Origin: Acidobacteriota bacterium
GTDB taxonomy: Bacteria > Acidobacteriota > Vicinamibacteria > Vicinamibacterales > UBA2999
Length of the DNA stretch: 64,000 nucleotides
NCBI GenBank assembly: GCA_016184455.1
Contig: JACPCS010000136.1
Location: forward strand, 29,065-93,064
Reading direction: 5' to 3'
In this document: positions 52,422 through 62,077 of the stretch, one piece after another
How the letters are laid out: every line of letters starts with the position of its first letter
Position numbering within the stretch: position 1 is the stretch's first letter
Translations under genes and position numbers: made by a program
The notes under the pieces: generated by a model
What the model was told of the DNA's origin: nothing
Database searches by the model: none
The model's input: only the letters and a program-made list of their open reading frames with translations

Positions 52422-53162
52422 TTACAGCAATTCGTCCAGCCGCGGAAGGATGACCTCCGCGCCACCGTGGATTGCCACGTCCACTGCGCCGGAGGCGGGT
52501 GTCTCTTCGAGGTTGATCTCTGCGGTGAACGCACCCTGCCGTCGCGCGTCGTGGACGAGGCCTGCGGCCGGGTAGACGATCGCCGAGGTGCCGACCGTCA
52601 GAAACACGTCGCACGCGGTCGACTCGAGCGCCGCGCGCAGGTCGTCGCCGCGCAGCGCTTCGCCAAACCAGACGACCGCGGGACGCGCCAGTCCGCCGCA
52701 CTGCGGACAGCGTGCAGGCAGCTCGCCGAGCGGCACCCGCTCGTCGCGCCAGGCGGCTGCGCCCTTCGCGCAGCGGTCCCAGCACGTGAGCTCCCAGATC
52801 GATCCATGCAGGCGCGTCAGGTTTCGCGTACCGGCGCGAACGTGGAGGTCGTCGACATTCTGCGTCACGACGCTGCACTCGGGCCGCGTCTCGGACCACG
52901 CGGCGATGACCTGATGACCCGCATTGGGCCGGCAGCCGGCAATCTTTCCGCGGCGCCAGTCGTACCACTCCCAGACCAGACGCGGGTTCCGTTCGAATGC
53001 CTCGGGTATGGCAAGGTCCTCCGGCCGGTACTGGCGCCAGAGGCCGTCCTGTCCGCGAAAGGTGGGAACGCCGCTCGCCGCGGAGATGCCCGCACCGGTG
53101 AGGATCGTCAGCCTCCGGGCAGCCCGGATCCTGTCGGCGAGAATCGTCAGCGTCTCATCCAT
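52422..53162 (-). CDS. Sir2 family NAD-dependent protein deacylase
   Basis: LTGAGISAASGVPTFRG, VVTQNVDDLHVRAG, LHGSIWELTCWDRC, CPQCGGLARPAVVWFGE. Confidence 0.94.
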   Translation of the reverse strand: MDETLTILADRIRAARRLTILTGAGISAASGVPTFRGQDGLWRQYRPEDLAIPEAFERNPRLVWEWYDWRRGKIAGCRPNAGHQVIAAWSETRPECSVVTQNVDDLHVRAGTRNLTRLHGSIWELTCWDRCAKGAAAWRDERVPLGELPARCPQCGGLARPAVVWFGEALRGDDLRAALESTACDVFLTVGTSAIVYPAAGLVHDARRQGAFTAEINLEETPASGAVDVAIHGGAEVILPRLDELL

Positions 53163-53179
53163 GGTCGTGGGCCACGGCG

Positions 53180-54589
53180 CTAATGGTTCGTGTCGAGCTG
53201 AAACGCCCGATGAATCGCGCGCACCGCGGCCGCTGCGTCGCGCTCGGTCACGACGAACGAGATGTTCCGCTCCGACGACCCCTGCGAGATCGCGATCACG
53301 TTGATCCCTTCCTTGCCGAGCGCGCCGAACACGGTCGCCGCGATCCCCGGCGTGCCCCGCATCCGGTCGCCGATCGCCGCGACGATGGCGACCTGCTGTT
53401 CCGCGGTGATCTCGTCGATGTGGCCGCGCATCAGCTCGACCTCGAGCGCGCTGCGAAGCGCCGCCAGCACGCGCGGCGCGTCGGCGGCGCTCAGCACGAA
53501 GCATATGTTGTTCTCCGAGGAGGCCTGCGAAATCATCAGCACGTTCGCCTGCTGCTCGGCGACCGCGTCGAACGCCTTCGCGACAATGCCGGGTATGCCC
53601 TGCATGCCGGTGCCGTTGATCGCGACCAGCATCACGCCTCGAATCGACGTCACCGCCTTGACGCCTCTCGCGGAGGCGTCGCCTTCGACGGTGACGCGCG
53701 TTCCCGGGTGTGTCGGATTGAAGCTGTTGAGAATCCGGACCGGGATGCGCTTGCGGAACGCCGGCAGGATCGTCTTGTAGTGCAGCACCTTGGCGCCGTA
53801 GTACGCCAGCTCGGACGCCTCGCTGTAGGAAACGTCCGCGAGCGTCCGCGCCTCCGGCACCTCGGACGGATTCGCCGTCATCACACCGTCGACATCGGTC
53901 CAGATCCACACCTCGTCGGCATCGAGCGCGGCGCCGATGATCGACGCCGAATAATCCGACCCGCCGCGGCCCAGCGTCGTCGCCACGCCGTCGCGCGTGG
54001 CGCCGATGAAGCCGGTCACCACCGGGATCTCGCCGCGCGCAATCGCCGGCTTCAGGCGGGCCGCTGCCTTCGCCCGCGTCTCTTCCATCAGCGGCTCCGC
54101 GCCGCCGAACTGATCGGTCGTCACGACGACGTCGGTGGCATCGACCGGATGTGACGGGCGGCCGCGCGCGGCAATCGCGGCCGCCACGAGCGGCGCGGCC
54201 AGCATTTCGCCGGTGCCGGAAATCGCGTCGAGAAGCCGCGGCGTCAGCTCGTGCACCATCGAGAGGCCGTAGCAGAGCTTCTCGAAGCGATCGAGCCGCT
54301 GTCGAAGGACGTCGAGCACGTCCGTGTGACGTGCCGTGTCGCCGCCGATGAGCGCATCGGCCACCGTCTTGTGGCGGTCGAACAGATCCTGCCGAAGCGC
54401 GGGATTCCACCGCCCGGTCGACGCCTGCCTGGCGGCGGTGATGAGCGCGTCGGTGACCTTGCTCATCGCGGAGGTGACGACGACGACCTGATGACCCTTG
54501 GCGGCGGTCCGAACGGCGAGCTGCGCGGCCTGCGCGACGGCCTCGGCGGACCCGACAGAGGTACCGCCGAATTTCATGACGATCAGCAT
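53180..54589 (-). CDS. aspartate kinase (second copy, different subtype)
   Basis: [35 protein letters not shown], tandem ACT-like C-terminus. Confidence 0.92.
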   Translation of the reverse strand: MLIVMKFGGTSVGSAEAVAQAAQLAVRTAAKGHQVVVVTSAMSKVTDALITAARQASTGRWNPALRQDLFDRHKTVADALIGGDTARHTDVLDVLRQRLDRFEKLCYGLSMVHELTPRLLDAISGTGEMLAAPLVAAAIAARGRPSHPVDATDVVVTTDQFGGAEPLMEETRAKAAARLKPAIARGEIPVVTGFIGATRDGVATTLGRGGSDYSASIIGAALDADEVWIWTDVDGVMTANPSEVPEARTLADVSYSEASELAYYGAKVLHYKTILPAFRKRIPVRILNSFNPTHPGTRVTVEGDASARGVKAVTSIRGVMLVAINGTGMQGIPGIVAKAFDAVAEQQANVLMISQASSENNICFVLSAADAPRVLAALRSALEVELMRGHIDEITAEQQVAIVAAIGDRMRGTPGIAATVFGALGKEGINVIAISQGSSERNISFVVTERDAAAAVRAIHRAFQLDTNH

Positions 54590-54612
54590 GGCCTCGTATC
54601 ATATCGACACGG

Positions 54613-55362
54613 GTGAAAGTCGCCACCTGGAACGTCAACGGCATCCGCGCGCGGCAGTCGGAGCTGCAGCAGCTTCTCGATTGCGAACAGCCCGACGTCC
54701 TCTGCCTGCAGGAGATCAAAGCGTCGGTCGACCAGCTCCCCGTGTGGCTGTGCGATCTCGAGGGGTACTGGTGCTACTGGCACGGCGGCAAAGGCTATTC
54801 GGGCGTGGGGCTGCACGTGCGACGCACGGGCGCCACGGATCGGCCGGCCTTTCATCATCCGGAGTTCGACTACGAGCACCGGATCGTCACCGTGCGGCTT
54901 CCGCAGGCGACGGTCGCGTCGATCTACGTGCCGAACGGCGGGAAGGATTTTCCGGCGAAGATGCGCTTCCTCGAGGCGCTCGACGCGTTCGCGGCCGAGT
55001 ACGCGTCGGCGGGGCTGCCGCTCGTCCTCTGCGGCGACATGAACGTCGCACGGACCGACATGGACGTCCACCCGAAGGAACGGCGGCCGCGCGCCGTCGG
55101 CCAGCTGCCGGAGGAGCGCGCGCTCATCGAACGCATTCTGAGCCGCGGCCTGACCGACGTGCACCGGCAGCTCGAGCCCGACAACGCGGAGCTCTTCACG
55201 TGGTGGGCGCCGTGGCGCAACCTGAAGCAGCGGAATATCGGCTGGCGGCTCGACTACGTGTTCGCGTCGCAGACCCTCGCCGATCGCGTCGTCTCATGCA
55301 CCGTCCAGCGCGAGTTCGGGACGAGCGACCATGGACCGGTCATAGCCATTTTTGATTTGTGA
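54613..55362 (+). CDS. xth: exodeoxyribonuclease III
   Basis: KVATWNVNGIRARQSEL, DVLCLQEIKA, CGDMNVARTDMDVHPKE, GTSDHGPVIAIF. Confidence 0.93.
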   Translation: MKVATWNVNGIRARQSELQQLLDCEQPDVLCLQEIKASVDQLPVWLCDLEGYWCYWHGGKGYSGVGLHVRRTGATDRPAFHHPEFDYEHRIVTVRLPQATVASIYVPNGGKDFPAKMRFLEALDAFAAEYASAGLPLVLCGDMNVARTDMDVHPKERRPRAVGQLPEERALIERILSRGLTDVHRQLEPDNAELFTWWAPWRNLKQRNIGWRLDYVFASQTLADRVVSCTVQREFGTSDHGPVIAIFDL

Positions 55363-55411
55363 TTTGCGATTTGCGATTTGCAATCACAAATCAGGAATCA
55401 CACATCGCACA
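55353..55411. repeat. degenerate inverted word repeat (GATTTGCGATTTGC-type)
   Basis: TGATTTGTGATTTGCGATTTGCGATTTGCAATCACAAATCAGGAATCACACATCGCACATGG. Confidence 0.85.
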
Positions 55412-56561
55412 TGGCTCTTGACCAGACCGCTGCGAGATCCTCGCCCACGGCGAGGTGATTCAGGATGAAATCGGCCTGCCGGAACGCCTCCCGCAGCAGA
55501 TCGGCGTCGAGCGCCCGGCCGGTGTCGCGGCACTGGTGCGCCGCCTCGACGCGCACGAGCGACAGCGCCGCATCAAGGCCGCGGACGATCGCGAGCACGC
55601 CGCGTCCCTGATACGCGGTCCACGACGCAAACGCCTTTGCCGCCAGATAGCGGCACAGCGGCCGGCCCCACGGGTCCCATCTGGGCCGCACTCGCTCGAT
55701 GTACGCCTCGGCGAGGCCGTCCTCGTCGGATTCGGGCCTCAGATCGCCGGGCACCGCGCTCATCACCTCGCGAAATCGATCCAGACTCGAGGCCAGCGTC
55801 GCGGGCGGCGGCTCCGACACGGTTGACGCAGGGAGGCGAGCAACGACGTCTGCCAGCGGTTCTGTGCCGGGCCGGTACTGCCGCAGCAGCCGCGCGTCGC
55901 GGGCGAGCGTGGCGAGAATGCTCTCGGGCGACAACGCCTCTTCGGCGCAGCGCGCCACCATGTGGCGCTCCCAGGCCGCATATCCGTCGACATCCATGAG
56001 CATCCGGGGATGCAGGAGCGGCGGCAGGTCGTCGGCCTCGACGACGAGGCCCTCGTACTCCGCGGGTGGAAACGCCCTGGGCCCTTCGACGATCTCGATC
56101 GGCACATCGTCGCGAAAGAGCATGCCGGCCGCCGTCGGACAGTAGTGCGTCAGCGTGATCGACGTGCCGCGCGCGTCCCGCAGCGCCAGGCGCGGAAAGT
56201 GGCGGCAGGTCGACGGCATCTGCGCTTCGCCCACCTCACGGTGGATGACGCACAAGCCGGAGGGCCGGTGGTAGAAGACGCAATCGCCGCGCGGCGTGCG
56301 CGCCACCATGGCGGCTGCGTCGTCCGGCAGGTCGGGCCCGGTCGCCAGCACGGGATCGCCGTCGGCCGGCGCCGCCGCAGGCGCCAACCGACCGGTGGCA
56401 AGGGCGTCGGCGAGCGTGCGGTACAGCGACACCTCGACCGGCACATCCCAGTCGGACGTGCAGCAGGCGCCCGAATGACGGCACCGATAGTCGGCGTGGA
56501 TGCTCAGCGCGTACACGCGGGCGGACGCGGGAGGTCTGTCGTTTGCAGCCTGGTGGGGCAT
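55398..56561 (-). CDS. YkgJ-like cysteine cluster protein
   Basis: DYRCRHSGACCTSDWDVPVE, PSTCRHFPRLAL. Confidence 0.75.
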   Translation of the reverse strand: MPHQAANDRPPASARVYALSIHADYRCRHSGACCTSDWDVPVEVSLYRTLADALATGRLAPAAAPADGDPVLATGPDLPDDAAAMVARTPRGDCVFYHRPSGLCVIHREVGEAQMPSTCRHFPRLALRDARGTSITLTHYCPTAAGMLFRDDVPIEIVEGPRAFPPAEYEGLVVEADDLPPLLHPRMLMDVDGYAAWERHMVARCAEEALSPESILATLARDARLLRQYRPGTEPLADVVARLPASTVSEPPPATLASSLDRFREVMSAVPGDLRPESDEDGLAEAYIERVRPRWDPWGRPLCRYLAAKAFASWTAYQGRGVLAIVRGLDAALSLVRVEAAHQCRDTGRALDADLLREAFRQADFILNHLAVGEDLAAVWSRAMCDV

Positions 56562-57366
56562 GCGGTTCCTCTCGATTGTCTGCTGGGCTGTGCTCGTGTC
56601 AACCGCAGCCGCAGCCCGCGCTCCCGTGGACGACACGGTCCTCCCTGCGCAGGTGATGCTCGACCGCGCCGGCTTCTCGCCGGGCGAGATCGACGGCCGC
56701 ATGGGCGAGAACACCGCACGCGCCATCCGCGCCTATCAACAGGCGAATCAGCTGCCGGTCACGGGACAGCTCGATCCGGCCACGTCACACAAGCTGAGCG
56801 AGAGCCTGGGCACCATGCCGGCGCTCGTCGGCTACGCGATCACGCCCGACGATGTGGAGGGCCCGTTCACGCCGCGGATTCCGGCCGACATGATGCAGAA
56901 GGCGACGCTGAAGGCGCTCGGCTATCGCGTGATCTTTCACGCGCCGGTGACGAGCGGCAGCCGGCACGACCCGCTGCCGATCGGCGAGTGGAAGGTGACG
57001 CGCGTCTTCCCGATGCCGACCTTCAACTACAATCCCGCGCTCTTCTGGGACGCGGATCCGACGCATGCGAAAGCGCCCATTGCGCCGGGGCCGAACAATC
57101 CGGTGGGCACCGTCTGGATCGACTTGACGAAGGAGCACTACGGCCTGCACGGCACACCCGAGCCGTCGCGCATCGGCTACCTACACTCGCACGGCTGCGT
57201 GCGGCTGACGAACTGGGACATTCAGCGCGCCGCGCGCAGGTCGCGGTTCTTCCGGCGGAGCCGCCCGAAGAGGTGGAGACCGTCGGTACGAGCGGGGTGC
57301 TGTCGGACACCGCTGCGGTGGCCGCGCTCCGGGCGCGCGATCTGGCGCTGCCGGTCGATCGCGTGA
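56560..57366 (+). CDS. peptidoglycan-binding + L,D-transpeptidase (YkuD), frame lost downstream of catalytic motif
   Basis: MLDRAGFSPGEIDGRMGENTARAIRAYQQANQLPVTGQL (PG_binding_1); GLHGTPEPSRIGYLHSHGCVRLTNWD (YkuD). Confidence 0.8.
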   Translation: MRFLSIVCWAVLVSTAAAARAPVDDTVLPAQVMLDRAGFSPGEIDGRMGENTARAIRAYQQANQLPVTGQLDPATSHKLSESLGTMPALVGYAITPDDVEGPFTPRIPADMMQKATLKALGYRVIFHAPVTSGSRHDPLPIGEWKVTRVFPMPTFNYNPALFWDADPTHAKAPIAPGPNNPVGTVWIDLTKEHYGLHGTPEPSRIGYLHSHGCVRLTNWDIQRAARRSRFFRRSRPKRWRPSVRAGCCRTPLRWPRSGRAIWRCRSIA

Positions 57367-57761
57367 GACCAGCCGACCTGCGCGATAACTTCTTCGACGC
57401 GCGTGACGGCCGGAGGCACGGAGCGCTCGACATCATGGCGCCGCGGCAGACGCCCGTCAGCGCCGTTGACGCCGGCACCATCGCCAAGCTGTTCTACAGC
57501 AAGGGCGGCGGCGGCATCACGATCTATCAGTTCGACCCCTCACGCACGTTCTGCTACTACTACGCACATCTGGACAGCTACGCGCCGGGGCTCCAGGAGG
57601 GGCAGCGCGTCCGGCGCGGCGAGCTCATCGGATACGTCGGGAACACCGGCAACGCGTCCGCATCGGCGCCCCACCTGCACTTCGCGATCTTCCGCCTCAC
57701 CCCGGAGCGCGTGTGGTGGAAGGGCGACCCGGTCAACCCGTACTCTGTATTCAAGCAATAG
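57236..57761 (+). pseudogene. M23 (LytM) peptidase domain in a different frame from the upstream L,D-transpeptidase
   Basis: HGALDIMAPRQTPVSAVDAGTIAKLF...YYAHLDSYAPGLQEGQRVRRGELIGYVGNTGNASASAPHLHFAI; no obvious own start. Confidence 0.7.
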
Positions 57762-57900
57762 CTAAAACCCAGCTACCCAGCTACTTAGCGACCCAGCCAC
57801 CCAATTACAGAACTATTACAGAACTCGCGCGCCGCGCCTGCTATCGTGCAGAGGCTCGACAGGCACGATCGAACTTCCCATACCGGAGCGCGCGACAGCG

Positions 57901-58770
57901 ATGGTGATGCCTACGCCCATTTTCGGACGCAAGTATCAGCACGGAGTGAACTGGATCACCGCGATTGCCATGGCCGGCTTTCACGTGGGCACGGTGGCCG
58001 CGCTGTTCTACGTGGACGTGGGGGCGATCGTCACCGCGGTCGTCCTGTGGGTCATGGCCGGCATGTTCGGCATCGGCATGGGGTATCACCGCCTGCTGAC
58101 GCACCGCGGCTACAAGACGCCACGCTGGGTCGAGTACTTCCTCACGCTCTGCGGCGCCCTCGCGCTCGAAGGCGGCCCGATGTTCTGGGTCGCGATTCAT
58201 CGCATCCACCATCAGAAATCGGATCAGGAAGGCGACCCGCACACACCGCGCGAGGGAACGTACTGGGCGCACATGGGCTGGATCTTCTTCGGCGAGGGGC
58301 TGCACCAGGATGCGGCGCTGCTCAAGCGGTACGCACCCGACCTCTCGCGCGACCGGTTCCACGTCTGGCTCTCTCGCTGGCACTGGATGACGAACGTCGT
58401 CGTCGGTCTGGCGCTTCTCGCCTTCGGGGGCATCCCGTACGTGCTGTGGGGAATCTTCTTCCGGACGACGTGGGGGCTCCATTCGACCTGGCTCGTGAAC
58501 TCGGCCACGCACCTCTGGGGGTCTCGCCGGTTCAAGACGCGCGATGACTCGACGAACAACTGGTGGGTGGCGCTTCTGACGTTCGGCGAGGGGTGGCACA
58601 ACAACCACCACGCGCATCCGACCTCCGCGCGCCACGGGTTGGCCTGGTACGAGCTCGACCTGAACTGGATCGGCATCAGCGTGCTCCGCGCGCTCGGCCT
58701 GGCCTGGGACATCAAAGTGGCGCAGATTGCGGCCGCCGGCGCATCGCAGACGGACGAAGCCGTCGCCTGA
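57901..58770 (+). CDS. acyl-CoA/fatty acid delta-9 desaturase
   Basis: HRLLTHRGY, HRIHHQKSD, EGWHNNHHAHP histidine boxes. Confidence 0.93.
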   Translation: MVMPTPIFGRKYQHGVNWITAIAMAGFHVGTVAALFYVDVGAIVTAVVLWVMAGMFGIGMGYHRLLTHRGYKTPRWVEYFLTLCGALALEGGPMFWVAIHRIHHQKSDQEGDPHTPREGTYWAHMGWIFFGEGLHQDAALLKRYAPDLSRDRFHVWLSRWHWMTNVVVGLALLAFGGIPYVLWGIFFRTTWGLHSTWLVNSATHLWGSRRFKTRDDSTNNWWVALLTFGEGWHNNHHAHPTSARHGLAWYELDLNWIGISVLRALGLAWDIKVAQIAAAGASQTDEAVA

Positions 58771-58805
58771 GGCCTGAGGCCTGAGGCCTGAGGCCTGGGG
58801 CCTTA
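58768..58805 (+). repeat. CCTGAGG tandem word repeat
   Basis: GCCTGAGGCCTGAGGCCTGAGGCCTGAGGCCTGGGGCCT. Confidence 0.9.
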
Positions 58806-58815
58806 CAATGCGTAG

Positions 58816-59757
58816 GTGACCCGCCGCCAGCAGGCGATCGCCTTCTTCGTCGCGCTCTGCGTCCTGCTCGTCGGAGCGGCGATCTCGCTCAACATCGGCT
58901 GGATCGTCATCACCGCCAGCCGCGTCACGCCGCTCGTTCTCGGCATCGTGTCCTTCGCGCTCATCATTGCCGGCCTCATCGTCTATACCGTCTTCCTCGT
59001 GCTGGAGATCAAGCGGAACGAGGAGCACGACAGCTTCATCAACGCCGTCACGCACGAGCTGAAGACGCCGATCGCCTCGATCCGGCTCTATCTGCAGACG
59101 CTGCAGTCGCGCGACGTCGACGAGGCGCGCCGGCGGCAGTTCTACGAGGTGATGCTCGCCGACGCCGAGCGGCTGCACCAGACCGTCGACCAGGTGCTCA
59201 AGGCGGGCGCGGCGAGCCAGGCCCGCAGGCGCACCTCGCGAACGCCGGTCGATCTGGCCGCGCTCGCGCGCGAGTGCGTGCAGCTCGCCCTCGTCCGCCA
59301 CCACCTCGACCCCGTGGCGATCGCGTTCGTCGTGCATGACGAGGGGTCGATGATGGTCAGCGGCGACACCGAGGAGCTGCGCACCGTGCTCGCCAACCTG
59401 CTCGACAACGCGGTGAAGTATTCAGGCGAGCGTATCCACGTGACCGTCTCTGTCGCCGCGCCGTCGCCGGGAACGGTCTGGGTGCGGGTGCAGGACCGCG
59501 GCATCGGCATCCCGCGCAAGCAGCTCAAGCGCATCTTCAACCGGTTCTACCGCGTGCAGGCGCGCGGGCTCCGGCACATCAAAGGCACCGGCCTCGGGCT
59601 GTACATCGTGAAGACGATCGCGCGCGCGCACGGCGGGCGCGTCTTCGTCCAGAGCGAGGGCGAAGGGCGCGGCGCCACCTTCACGCTCGAACTGCCGCGG
59701 CTCGTACCAGAACCCGCAGCCTTGAGGCCTCAGACAGCCCTGAGGCCTGGGGCCTGA
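58816..59757 (+). CDS. sensor histidine kinase
   Basis: FINAVTHELKTPIASIRLYLQTL, NLLDNAVKYSGE, GTGLGLYIVKTIARAHGG; C-terminus RPQTALRPGA is translated repeat. Confidence 0.93.
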   Translation: MTRRQQAIAFFVALCVLLVGAAISLNIGWIVITASRVTPLVLGIVSFALIIAGLIVYTVFLVLEIKRNEEHDSFINAVTHELKTPIASIRLYLQTLQSRDVDEARRRQFYEVMLADAERLHQTVDQVLKAGAASQARRRTSRTPVDLAALARECVQLALVRHHLDPVAIAFVVHDEGSMMVSGDTEELRTVLANLLDNAVKYSGERIHVTVSVAAPSPGTVWVRVQDRGIGIPRKQLKRIFNRFYRVQARGLRHIKGTGLGLYIVKTIARAHGGRVFVQSEGEGRGATFTLELPRLVPEPAALRPQTALRPGA

Positions 59758-59774
59758 GGCCTGGGGCCTTTCGT

Positions 59775-60494
59775 GTGAGCCGCATCCTGATCGTCGAGGA
59801 CGAGCAGCACATCGCCGACGGGTTGCGCTTCAATCTCGAAGCCGAGGGACACGAGGCGACGGTCGTTGCCGCCGGCGAGCGCGCGCTCGCGCTGCTCGTC
59901 GGCGAGCGTCGGCCTTTCGACGTCGTCATCCTCGACGTCATGCTCCCGGGCACGGACGGCTTTACCGTCGCGTCCGAGCTGCGTGCGGCGGGCAACTTCG
60001 TGCCGATCCTGATGCTGACCGCGCGGGGGAGCGCCGCCGACGTCCTGCGCGGGTTCGAGGCGGGCACCGACGACTACCTGCCAAAGCCGTTCGAGCTCTC
60101 GATCCTGCTGGCGCGCGTGAAGGGCCTGCTGCGGCGCCGGCGCTGGAACGAGCAGGAGCCCGCGCCGACCGAAGCCCCGCCGGGTCCTGACGTCTATACG
60201 TTCGCCGGCCGGACGCTCGACTTCACCGCGATGGAGGTGCGGGTGCGCGACGAGACGCACCGGCTCACGGTGATGGAGTGCGACCTGCTGCGGTACCTCG
60301 TCCGCAAGGCAGGGCAGCCGGTCTCGCGCCGGGCGATTCTCGAAGAGGTCTGGGGACTGCCGCAGGACCTCGATACGCGCGCGATCGACAACTTCATCGT
60401 GCGGCTGCGGCGGTACATCGAGGATCGACCGGCGGCGCCACAGTTCCTTCAGACGGTCCGCGGCGTGGGCTATCGGTTCGTGCCCGAGCCGTAA
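59775..60494 (+). CDS. OmpR-family response regulator
   Basis: RILIVEDEQHIADGL, VVILDVMLPGTDG, LPKPFELSILLARV, C-terminal wHTH. Confidence 0.95.
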   Translation: MSRILIVEDEQHIADGLRFNLEAEGHEATVVAAGERALALLVGERRPFDVVILDVMLPGTDGFTVASELRAAGNFVPILMLTARGSAADVLRGFEAGTDDYLPKPFELSILLARVKGLLRRRRWNEQEPAPTEAPPGPDVYTFAGRTLDFTAMEVRVRDETHRLTVMECDLLRYLVRKAGQPVSRRAILEEVWGLPQDLDTRAIDNFIVRLRRYIEDRPAAPQFLQTVRGVGYRFVPEP

Positions 60495-60543
60495 GATCAA
60501 CCCGCTAGACTTCTGCAAGGACGTTCATGAGACGGAGAGGCGT

Positions 60544-61317
60544 ATGAAAACGACCTTGGCGCTGACCGCAGGCCTGGCCTTGTCGGGCCTGTCATCATCT
60601 CTTGCGCTGGCGCAGCACGGGATGCCGGGCGGCACGCCGATGACCTTCTTTGTCACCAGCGAGCCGATTGGCGACGGCGGCAACCTCGGCGGACTGGCCG
60701 GGGCCGACGCGCATTGTCAGAGGCTGGCGGCCGCCGTCGGCGCAGGCAACCACACCTGGCGGGCCTACCTCAGCGCGCAGGCGCGGCCTGTGCAGGCGGC
60801 CGTCGACGCGCGCGATCGGATTGGCAAGGGGCCCTGGCACAACTTCGACGGCGTGATGATTGCCAGCGACGTGGCTCACCTGCACGGGGACACGATCGAG
60901 CTCGCGCGCCTGGGAAACAACCTGCACAAGCGCACCGGTTTGACGGAGAAAGGGCAGATCGTCCCAGGGCTGAACGACTATCCGCACCCGCGTGACAGCG
61001 ACTGGGAGTACTCGAAGACGACGCCCTACACCAACCGCCACGAGATGCTGACCGGCTCGCGGCTCGACGGCACGGCGTATCCGCCGGATATGGACTACAC
61101 GTGCAACAACTGGACGAGCAATGCGGATCCCGCGCCTGGGCAACCGGGCGCGATGGGCGCGGCGCCCGGCAAGCCGAACGCGCAGATCGGGTTTCCCGAC
61201 CGCAATGGCGGCGGCAACGGCTCCTGGAATTCCTCACACGGAACGACAGGCTGCAGTCAGACGGCGCTGAACAGGACGCACGGCGTCGGCTTGTTCTACT
61301 GCTTCGCGGCAGATTGA
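60544..61317 (+). CDS. secreted DUF1554/lectin-like protein, paralog 1
   Basis: Signal peptide; MTFFVTSEPIGDGGNLGGLAGADAHCQRLAAAVGAGNHTWRAYLS...CNNWTSN...TTGCSQ. Confidence 0.7.
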   Translation: MKTTLALTAGLALSGLSSSLALAQHGMPGGTPMTFFVTSEPIGDGGNLGGLAGADAHCQRLAAAVGAGNHTWRAYLSAQARPVQAAVDARDRIGKGPWHNFDGVMIASDVAHLHGDTIELARLGNNLHKRTGLTEKGQIVPGLNDYPHPRDSDWEYSKTTPYTNRHEMLTGSRLDGTAYPPDMDYTCNNWTSNADPAPGQPGAMGAAPGKPNAQIGFPDRNGGGNGSWNSSHGTTGCSQTALNRTHGVGLFYCFAAD

Positions 61318-61325
61318 GAGGAATC

Positions 61326-62051
61326 ATGACGCGCGTATTCGTGTGGTTGGCCGTCGGCGTGTGTGCGGTGTCGGGTCGCGCGGCCGCGCAACAGGCGGGA
61401 ACGGCACCGCTTCCGGATCGCATTCCGTCGAGCCTGATGACGTTCTTCGTGACGAGCGAGCCGATCGGCGACGGCGGCAACTTCGGCGGCCTGGCTGGCG
61501 CGGACGCGCACTGCCAGAAGCTGGCCGCCGCCGTCGGCGCCGGCGGCAAGACGTGGCGGGCGTATCTGAGCACGCAGGCCGTCCCCGGCCGGCCGGCCGT
61601 CAACGCGCGCGATCGGATCGGCAACGGACCCTGGTACAGCGCGAAAGAACGCGTGCCGGATTACCTGGGGCGCCGGCTCAGCCGGCCCATTGTCAAGTCG
61701 GAGATCCATGGCGACACCCTGGACGAGGCGCGCCGCGGCAGCAACCTGACGAAGGAATTCGCGCTCACCGAAAAAGGGGAGCTCGTCAACGGTATGGGCG
61801 ACCCGATGCCGACCCGCCACGACATCCTGACCGGCTCGCAGCCGGACGGGCGTGCGTTTACCGACACGGCGGACCACACGTGCAACGACTGGACGAGCAA
61901 CGGGGCCGGGTCCGCGCAGGTCGGCCATTCCGATCGCATCGGCAACGGGAACCAGTCGTGGAACTCGTCGCACGCCACGACCGGCTGCAGCCAGCGGGAT
62001 CTCGTGAGCTGGGGCGGCGTCGGGCTGTTCTACTGCTTCGCGGTGGAGTAG
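61326..62051 (+). CDS. secreted DUF1554/lectin-like protein, paralog 2
   Basis: MTFFVTSEPIGDGGNFGGLAGADAHCQKLAAAVGAGGKTWRAYLSTQA; tandem with paralog 1. Confidence 0.7.
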   Translation: MTRVFVWLAVGVCAVSGRAAAQQAGTAPLPDRIPSSLMTFFVTSEPIGDGGNFGGLAGADAHCQKLAAAVGAGGKTWRAYLSTQAVPGRPAVNARDRIGNGPWYSAKERVPDYLGRRLSRPIVKSEIHGDTLDEARRGSNLTKEFALTEKGELVNGMGDPMPTRHDILTGSQPDGRAFTDTADHTCNDWTSNGAGSAQVGHSDRIGNGNQSWNSSHATTGCSQRDLVSWGGVGLFYCFAVE

Positions 62052-62077
62052 CCGGCGGCCCCTGCTCCACTCATAGA

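Noticed and set aside
47027-54589. Two aspartokinases as a novel system
   Set aside because: Different aspartokinase subtypes commonly co-exist; no unusual linkage.
52422-54719. 765-aa minus ORF suggesting an aspartokinase-Sir2 fusion
   Set aside because: Upstream part is an off-frame reading of the aspartokinase; Sir2 starts at 53162 as a separate gene.
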